A DNA stretch of 64,000 nucleotides. Origin: Xanthomonas bonasiae. GTDB lineage: Bacteria > Pseudomonadota > Gammaproteobacteria > Xanthomonadales > Xanthomonadaceae. Of the stretch, positions 58,585 to 64,000 are shown one piece after another; position 1 is the first letter of the stretch; every line of letters starts with the position of its first letter. The notes beneath the pieces are model-generated. The model worked only from the letters and a program-made list of their open reading frames with translations, searched no databases and had not been told where the DNA came from. The DNA lies in the NCBI RefSeq assembly GCF_017163705.1, contig NZ_JAFIWB010000014.1, positions 1 to 64,000 on the forward strand. The letters are read 5' to 3'. The position numbers and the translations under genes are program-made.

Positions 58585-60944
58585 GGCGCCGGCCCTGCGC
58601 TGCAGCGCAGCGGTCCCAGGCGGGCCGGGCGCCGTTGCGGCGTGTGTTCGATCGTGACCCTGCAGCTGCCCGCGGCCATGTCCACCTCCAGTTCGTTGCG
58701 GCCGGGCTTCAGCCCTTCCAGGTAGGCCTCGCCGTCGTAGCCGACCACCGCGGCGATGCCCGGGCCGCGCACCCGGCTGCCGACCGGCAGCGGCGCGTCG
58801 TGCGCATCGTGCAACTGCACCAGGACGCCGTCGCTGTTGCGGATCGGGAAGTCCACCACCACGCCGGTGCGGTCGCGCGGCACCACGATCTGGTCGACCC
58901 GCTCCGGACGCATCTGCGGCGGCAGGCGCATCGGATCGATCGACACCTGGTTGTGCTGCCAGCCCATCAGCGGCGTGATCAGCAGGAAGCCGCGCGCGTC
59001 GGTGACCCCGATCGGGCGGTTTTCCAGCAACACCGGCACGTCGGCGATGCCGCCGGTGGAGACCAGGGCGAAGGCCTGGTCGAGATCGCGGCTGGGGAAC
59101 CAGCCGCCGCCGATCCAGGCCAGGCCGCCGGAGGCTTCGGCATAGCCGTAGGCCTGGCCGCCGTAGCTGGCCAGGCCCGCGGCATAGCGTGCGGTGTCGC
59201 GCCGCCAGGTGGCCTCGGCCAGGCCGCCGGCGCTGTCCTGGCCGCTGCGCGCCTGCAGCCGCCAGCCGCTGCCGCCGTCGGCGGCGGCCGAGCGGCTGAG
59301 ATCGGCCGCCACGCTCATGCGCTCGCCGACCCGCTGCAGCGCGACGCTGGCCTGGCGCGCGCCGCTGAGCGCGATCGACCAGCCCAGGTACACGCTGCGA
59401 TCGCTGGCCTGGTCCAGATTCTGGTTGACGCTCAGGTTCAGCGAGGACTGCCACGGCAGCGTGCGGGTCCAGAACAGGCTGGCATAGCGCACGTCGCCGC
59501 TGTCCGGGTAGGCCAGGCGCACATAGCTCATCGACACGTTGCCCACCTGCTCCCAACTGACGCCGGCCAGCGCGCGTTCGCTGATCCGCGGCGGCGGCGC
59601 GCCGTACTGCGAAGCCACGTCGCGATAGCCGCGCTGCGCGCGCTGGGTATCCACCGAGACGTTGAAGCGGCCGTTGTTCCAGCGGTAGCTGAGCGCGTAC
59701 TGGCGCCCGCTCAGGCCATTGCCCTGGCTGTGCGCCAGCGATGCGCCGACCACCCCGGCCCGCGGCAGCAGCCAGATGCCGCCGGCGCCGGCGTTGCGGA
59801 TGCCGGCACCGGCCTCGGCATGGGCCTCGGCGGTGAAGCCGGCGCTGAGGCCGCGGCGCCAGCTGGCGCTGCCGACCATGTCGCCGGCATAGGCGAAGGC
59901 GTCGCTGCCATAGCCTTCGCGGACCCGGCCCAGCGCCAGCGACCAGTCGTCCAGGCCATCGGCCAGCAGGTCCTGGGTGGCATAGAACGGGAATTCGACC
60001 GACCGGCTGCGGCCGTAGGCGTCGGTGATCACCAGCTGCGCGTTGCCGGCGCCGTCCACGCCGGGCGCCGCCGACAGCTGGAACGGTCCGGCCGGCAACT
60101 CCGAGCCGTACTGGCGGATGCCGTTGACGTACAGGTCCACGCTCGAGGGCACGGTCACCTCGCCGAGGAATTCCGGCAGCGGGGTGGTCACGCGGTACGG
60201 CTGCAGGCCGAAATCGCGGCCCACGCGCACGCCGCCCAGGCGCAGCGTGCGGCTCCAGCTGGTGCTGCTGCTGAGCGTGTCGCCGAGCACCACGCTGGTC
60301 ATGCGGTCGGGCAGCGACCACTGCCACTGCGTGTCCAGGCGGATCGCCTGGCTGCGCCAGTCGCGCTGCGGCTCGCGGTAGAGGCGGGCGACGAAGGATT
60401 GCCGGAACATGGCTTGGCCGAACAGGCCGCCGCCCAGGCCGAAGGCGCGCAATTCGCCGCTGGTGGTCAGGTTGCTGGCGCTGCCCTGGCGGCTGGCGTA
60501 TACGTCGTAGTCGAGCAGGGCGCCGGGCGAACTGGTCGCCGGCAGCGCCGGGCCGCTGTTCTGCGCGTCGATGCGGGTCAGCGGCACGTCGAGCAGCGCC
60601 ACCGGCGCATCGATCGCCAGTTGCTGCAGGCCGGCGTCGTAGCGATAGCGCACCCCGTCCAGGTCTTCCAGGGCGATCGCCGCGGTGTCGGCGTCGGCGT
60701 CGATGCGCAGGCCCAGCTGACGCAGCGTGGCCGCATCGGCGAGCATGCGCGCGCCGTCGCGCTGGAAGCGGAACAGCCCGGGCTTGCGGGTTTCGTTCAG
60801 GGTGACCTCCAGATACAGCGTTTCCCGGTCCGGCGGCGGGCCGCCAGGCTGGGCGGCGGCGAGCTGCGCGGCGCTTGCCCACAGCGCCAGCAGCAGCTCA
60901 AGGAGCCTGTGCGTCCAGCGCGAGCGACTGAGCAATGGGCTCAC
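58581..60944 (-). CDS. Outer membrane usher of the archaic chaperone-usher family
   Basis: The protein of about 787 residues is the outer-membrane usher: an N-terminal domain (ETLYLEVTLNETRKPGLFRFQRDGARMLA), a 24-strand barrel with a plug domain (about 240-320), and C-terminal domains (GVLVQLHDAHDAPLPVGSRV). VPSSVDLYVNGIRQYGSELPAGPFQLSAAPGVDGAGNA is a usher hallmark. A GTG at 60944 is the likely start, which places the first 47 bases inside the upstream chaperone gene; it precedes a signal peptide (LLELLLALWASAAQLAAAQ). It exports and assembles pilus subunits. Confidence 0.87.
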   Translation of the reverse strand: MSPLLSRSRWTHRLLELLLALWASAAQLAAAQPGGPPPDRETLYLEVTLNETRKPGLFRFQRDGARMLADAATLRQLGLRIDADADTAAIALEDLDGVRYRYDAGLQQLAIDAPVALLDVPLTRIDAQNSGPALPATSSPGALLDYDVYASRQGSASNLTTSGELRAFGLGGGLFGQAMFRQSFVARLYREPQRDWRSQAIRLDTQWQWSLPDRMTSVVLGDTLSSSTSWSRTLRLGGVRVGRDFGLQPYRVTTPLPEFLGEVTVPSSVDLYVNGIRQYGSELPAGPFQLSAAPGVDGAGNAQLVITDAYGRSRSVEFPFYATQDLLADGLDDWSLALGRVREGYGSDAFAYAGDMVGSASWRRGLSAGFTAEAHAEAGAGIRNAGAGGIWLLPRAGVVGASLAHSQGNGLSGRQYALSYRWNNGRFNVSVDTQRAQRGYRDVASQYGAPPPRISERALAGVSWEQVGNVSMSYVRLAYPDSGDVRYASLFWTRTLPWQSSLNLSVNQNLDQASDRSVYLGWSIALSGARQASVALQRVGERMSVAADLSRSAAADGGSGWRLQARSGQDSAGGLAEATWRRDTARYAAGLASYGGQAYGYAEASGGLAWIGGGWFPSRDLDQAFALVSTGGIADVPVLLENRPIGVTDARGFLLITPLMGWQHNQVSIDPMRLPPQMRPERVDQIVVPRDRTGVVVDFPIRNSDGVLVQLHDAHDAPLPVGSRVRGPGIAAVVGYDGEAYLEGLKPGRNELEVDMAAGSCRVTIEHTPQRRPARLGPLRCSAGPAP

Positions 60945-61635
60945 CGTTGATCGTGGCCTTGAACGTGCCGTCGGCACGTACCAGCGCAGGAGGGAGCGGC
61001 CAGCGCTTGTGTTGGCCCGGCAGCACGTAGCCGGCCAGGCCGTCGGCGATCGCGGCACGGGTGCCGTCGCTGGCGACGAAATGCAGGTCCACCAGCTGCG
61101 CGTGCTGGCTGCCCCGGTTGACGACCTCCAGCGCCGGTGCGGCGGCGTCGCGGATCAGCCGTGCCTGCAGCGCGGGGGCCGCGGCGTCCGCGGGCTTGAC
61201 GAAGATGGGCACCGAGTAGCGCAGCACGAACTGCAGCCCGGACGCGCTGGCCGTGGCGTCCGCCGACGGCAGTTCGTCGACCAGGACCCGATAGGTCTCC
61301 TCGGTGGTCCTGGGCGCATCGTCCAGGCGGATGATGCGCACCAGTTGCCGCGAGTGCGGCGCCAGTTCCAGCATCGGCGGGCTGATCGCGATCCTGTCGC
61401 TGGGATCGAGCAGGTCCTCGCCGTCCTGCTGGCGCCAGCGGAACACCCGCACCTGCGCCTGCAGCGGCGTGTCGCCGCTGTTGCTCAGCCACAGGCCCTG
61501 CGCCGACTGTTCCGCGGTCAGCTGCACCGAGGTCGGTGCGACCTGCAGGCTGGCGGCATCGGCCGCCAGGATCGCCGCCAGCCACAGCGCGGCGGCGATC
61601 GGCAGGCGCAACGAAAGGATTCGGTGCAGGGACAT
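60898..61635 (-). CDS. Pilus chaperone of the archaic chaperone-usher operon
   Basis: The 245-residue periplasmic chaperone has a signal peptide (RILSLRLPIAAALWLAAILAADA) and two Ig-like domains. Landmarks are SLQVAPTSVQLTAEQSAQGLWLSNSG, then QVRVFRWRQQDGEDLL, and FVLRYSVPIFV. It binds subunits and donates a strand until the usher takes them. It lies 12 bases after the pilin gene and overlaps the usher gene by 47 bases. Confidence 0.88.
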   Translation of the reverse strand: MSLHRILSLRLPIAAALWLAAILAADAASLQVAPTSVQLTAEQSAQGLWLSNSGDTPLQAQVRVFRWRQQDGEDLLDPSDRIAISPPMLELAPHSRQLVRIIRLDDAPRTTEETYRVLVDELPSADATASASGLQFVLRYSVPIFVKPADAAAPALQARLIRDAAAPALEVVNRGSQHAQLVDLHFVASDGTRAAIADGLAGYVLPGQHKRWPLPPALVRADGTFKATINGEPIAQSLALDAQAP

Positions 61636-61647
61636 GGAGCGCTCCGG

Positions 61648-62151
61648 TTACCAGGTGACGGTGGCGGTGACGACGTCGCTGTACGCGCCGGCGGGGTAGT
61701 TGGTGCTGGCGACCTGGCCATAGACGACGAGCGGTTGCACCGCGCCATTGCCGGTGCCGGCCTGGGTGTCGCTGCCGATGGTCGAACCCCAGTTCTGGGT
61801 ACGCGCCGAGTTGCGGTACAGGGCGTACGGCACGCGTGCGGTATTGCCCGCATCGGCGCTGCCCATGGTGCGCGAGGTCACCGTCGCGCCGGAGCCGCTG
61901 CCGGCGTTGAGCGCGATGTTGTACGGGGTGCCCGAGGTGCAGCGCACGTTCAACGTACCGGTGCTGTTGATCGAGGTCTGGGTGGAGTTGACGCTGCCGA
62001 AATCGACGTCGGTCGGGGCGGTCTGGATGTCGCAGACGCTGGTGATCTGGATCTTGACGTTGAAGGTGCGCGAGTCGGTCTGGGCGTAAGCCACGCCGGT
62101 CCCGGCGGCCAGCAAGGCGGTGACGGCGAGTGCACGGTGGAATGCTTGCAT
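61648..62151 (-). CDS. Spore coat U-type major pilin (CsuA/B-like)
   Basis: The 167-residue preprotein has a signal peptide (MQAFHRALAVTALLAAGTGVAYA) and one spore coat U domain: FNVKIQITSVCDIQTAPTDVDFGSV, then LNVRCTSGTPYNIALNAG, PYALYRNSARTQNWGS and AGAYSDVVTATVTW. Two Cys residues form the usual disulfide. Being the first gene of the operon, it is the likely major shaft subunit. The ATG at 62151 starts the signal peptide; the frame is open 29 codons upstream without homology. Confidence 0.88.
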   Translation of the reverse strand: MQAFHRALAVTALLAAGTGVAYAQTDSRTFNVKIQITSVCDIQTAPTDVDFGSVNSTQTSINSTGTLNVRCTSGTPYNIALNAGSGSGATVTSRTMGSADAGNTARVPYALYRNSARTQNWGSTIGSDTQAGTGNGAVQPLVVYGQVASTNYPAGAYSDVVTATVTW

Positions 62152-62342
62152 GAGGTGAGGCTCTTCGGAATGACGGAGTCCGTCGGTGCCCGAGCCAATG
62201 CAAAGTGTGGGCCAGTGCACATATTTCTGGATGTGCATCTAGTTTTCGGTTTCGATGACAACCCCGATTTCGCGGGTTGAAGTTTGTGAAGACGGTGGGG
62301 CGGCAGCCCGGTGCCGAAAAACCGGCAGTACGCACGGGCGCG

Positions 62343-62370
62343 TTCAGGAAAGCCCCGAATGAGCGATAAT
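62343..62370 (+). promoter_or_regulatory. map promoter candidate
   Basis: TTCAGG (62343-62348), a 16-base spacer and GATAAT (62365-62370) lie so close to map that transcription should begin at or beside the ATG at 62378. The -35 match is weak. Confidence 0.4.
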
Positions 62371-62377
62371 GGCGGGT

Positions 62378-63154
62378 ATGACCGTCAATCTGAAAACTCC
62401 CCAGGACATCGAGAAGATGCGCATCGCCGGCCGCCTGGCCGCCGAAGTGCTCGACATTATCGGGCCGCATGTGAAGCCCGGTGTCACCACGGCCGAGCTC
62501 GACCGCATCTGCCACGACCACATCGTCAACGTGCAGCAGGCGGTGCCGGCCAACGTCGGCTACCGCGGCTACCCGAAGACGGTATGCAGCTCGGTGAACA
62601 ACGTGATCTGCCACGGCATTCCCAGCGACAGCAAGGTCCTGAAGGACGGCGACATCGTCAATATCGACGTCACCGTGATCAAGGACGGCTGGCATGGCGA
62701 CACCAGCCGCATGTACTACGTCGGCACCCCGTCGGTGATGGCGCGGCGGCTGGTCGAGGCCACCTACGAGGCGATGTGGCGCGGCATCCGCGCGGTGCGC
62801 CCGGGCGCCACGCTCGGCGACGTCGGCCACGCGATCCAGCAGTACGCCGAAGGCGAGCGTTTCAGCGTGGTGCGCGAGTACTGCGGCCACGGCATCGGCA
62901 AGGTCTACCACGACGAGCCGCAGGTGCTGCATTACGGCCGCCCCGGCGAAGGCCTGGTGCTGAAGCAGGGCATGACCTTCACCATCGAGCCGATGATCAA
63001 CGAAGGCGCGCGCCATACCCGCGTGCTGCCGGACGGCTGGACCGTGGTGACCAAGGACCGCAAGCTGTCGGCGCAGTGGGAGCACATGATCGCGGTCACC
63101 GAGGACGGCGTGGAAGTGCTGACCCTGTCGCCCGGCGGCCTCGGCGAGCCGTGA
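62378..63154 (+). CDS. map: Methionine aminopeptidase, type I
   Basis: The 258-residue enzyme removes the N-terminal Met from new proteins. The five metal ligands can be followed: Asp in VNIDVTVIKDG, Asp in WHGDTSRMY, His in EYCGHGIGK, Glu in TIEPMIN and Glu in QWEHMIAVTEDG. The ATG at 62378 is preferred (MTVNLKTPQDIEKM); an in-frame ATG lies three codons upstream. It overlaps glnD (GTGA). rpsB, its usual neighbour on the other side, is now 6 kb away. Confidence 0.96.
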   Translation: MTVNLKTPQDIEKMRIAGRLAAEVLDIIGPHVKPGVTTAELDRICHDHIVNVQQAVPANVGYRGYPKTVCSSVNNVICHGIPSDSKVLKDGDIVNIDVTVIKDGWHGDTSRMYYVGTPSVMARRLVEATYEAMWRGIRAVRPGATLGDVGHAIQQYAEGERFSVVREYCGHGIGKVYHDEPQVLHYGRPGEGLVLKQGMTFTIEPMINEGARHTRVLPDGWTVVTKDRKLSAQWEHMIAVTEDGVEVLTLSPGGLGEP

Positions 63155-64000
63155 GCCTGTTGCCGGCCGGTACCGATGCCGGCATGCCCGACGCGGCCGC
63201 CGACGATGCCGAGTGGGCCGCGGCGGCCCGGCAGCTGTTGGTCCAGGCCGACGCGCGGCTGTGCAAGCGCTTCGACCAGGGCGACGACATCGACCGCCTG
63301 CTGGCGCTGCGCGCGCGCGCGCTGGACCAACTGATCAAGCATGCCTGGAACCGCTGCCTGCCGCGCGATGCCGGGCTGGCGCTGTACGCGGTCGGCGGCT
63401 ACGGCCGCGGCGAGCTGTTTCCGCGCTCGGACATCGACCTGCTGGTGTTCGGCGAACCCGAGCGCCAACGCGCCCACGAGCAGGCGCTGGCGCGGCTGTT
63501 CGCGCTGCTCTGGGATGCCGGCGTGCCGGTCAGCCATGCGGTGCGTTCGGCCGCGCAATGCACCACCGCCTGTGCCGACCAGACCGTGCTGACCGCGCTG
63601 ATCGAGGCGCGCCCGCTGCTCGCCGATGCCGCCGCGCGGGCGGCGCTGGCCGCGGCGATCGCGCCGCAGCGGGTGTGGACGCCGCGCGCGTTCTTCCTGG
63701 CCAAGCGCGAGGAACTGCAGACCCGCCACCAGCGTTTCGGCGACACCGCCGACAACCTTGAGCCGGACATCAAGGACGGCCCGGGCGGCCTGCGCGACCT
63801 GCACACGCTGGGCTGGATGGCGCTGCGCGCGTTCGGCGTGCGCGACCTGGAGGCGCTGGTCGGACTCGGCCACGTCGGCAGCGACGAGGCCGCGGCGCTG
63901 CGCCGCGAGCGCCGCGAGCTGGCGCGCTTGCGCTACGGGCTGCACCTGGTCGCCAATCGCCCGGAGGAGCGCCTGCGCTTCGACTACCAGAAGACCCTGG
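63151..64000 (+). CDS. glnD: PII uridylyltransferase/uridylyl-removing enzyme GlnD (5' part)
   Basis: The frame runs from the GTG at 63151, which overlaps the map stop codon, to the end of the window, giving the first 283 residues of an enzyme usually near 870-890. The nucleotidyltransferase motif LYAVGGYGRGELFPRSDIDLLVFG (about 84-107) carries the GG and the catalytic DxD. FLAKREELQTRHQRFGDTADNLEPDIKDGPGGLRDL further on is diagnostic for GlnD. It uridylylates PII in response to glutamine and so controls nitrogen metabolism. The HD and ACT domains lie beyond the window. Confidence 0.93.
   Translation, partial: MSLLPAGTDAGMPDAAADDAEWAAAARQLLVQADARLCKRFDQGDDIDRLLALRARALDQLIKHAWNRCLPRDAGLALYAVGGYGRGELFPRSDIDLLVFGEPERQRAHEQALARLFALLWDAGVPVSHAVRSAAQCTTACADQTVLTALIEARPLLADAAARAALAAAIAPQRVWTPRAFFLAKREELQTRHQRFGDTADNLEPDIKDGPGGLRDLHTLGWMALRAFGVRDLEALVGLGHVGSDEAAALRRERRELARLRYGLHLVANRPEERLRFDYQKTL

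Overview
The window is about 70% GC chromosomal DNA from a gammaproteobacterium of the Xanthomonadaceae, most likely Xanthomonas. The evidence is the rpsB-to-accA gene order on one strand, a protein with a Xanthomonas-type type IV secretion C-terminal domain (XVIPCD), intergenic REP-type palindromes containing GTAGGAGCGGCTTCAGCC, and GGGATT heptamer repeats. I saw no tRNA, rRNA, CRISPR array, insertion sequence or prophage.

Positions 1-33180 are accessory and housekeeping singletons: a CsdA-type DEAD-box helicase, an RluF-type pseudouridine synthase, a GAF-GGDEF protein, two EamA transporters, a KdgT-type permease, RraA, and an ECF42-type sigma factor island (8001-11218) with two DGPF/YCII proteins and two VOC proteins. 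Then come a serine beta-lactamase-fold hydrolase, a 4-unit palindrome array (13577-14047), a divergent rhodanese/GlxA-type regulator pair, an ABC exporter, a DUF885 lipoprotein, a DUF4349 protein whose 5' end is built from a REP palindrome, an ArsR / cupin-like-DUF2867 cluster, a LysR/EamA pair, a cyclophilin, the XVIPCD protein, a PadR/membrane-sensor pair, an intracellular PHB depolymerase and a HemJ/CopD-like protein.

Positions 33256-56168 are all on the minus strand, apart from one small gene. Read in the direction of transcription they are the conserved cell-envelope and translation block rpsB, tsf, (HDOD-GGDEF), pyrH, frr, uppS, cdsA, dxr, rseP, bamA, lpxD, fabZ, lpxA, lpxB, rnhB, (small secreted peptide, opposite strand), dnaE, accA and a TPR protein. 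The block links ribosome output, UMP, isoprenoid and phospholipid synthesis, outer-membrane assembly, lipid A synthesis and DNA replication. Many junctions are ATGA or GTGA overlaps. GGGATT-type repeats sit inside the lpxB and rnhB reading frames.

Positions 56451-62151 hold an archaic (Csu-like) chaperone-usher pilus operon on the minus strand: pilin, chaperone, usher, two-domain tip subunit, short subunit, second chaperone. It lies between rpsB and map, which are adjacent in many gammaproteobacteria. map and the start of glnD then run to the right edge on the plus strand.

The items I rate highest are the XVIPCD protein with no visible immunity partner, the ECF42 island with a candidate target promoter, the repeats that have entered coding sequence (DUF4349, lpxB, rnhB), a long compound repeat shared between 17.5 kb and 44.4 kb, and the pilus operon inserted at map/rpsB.
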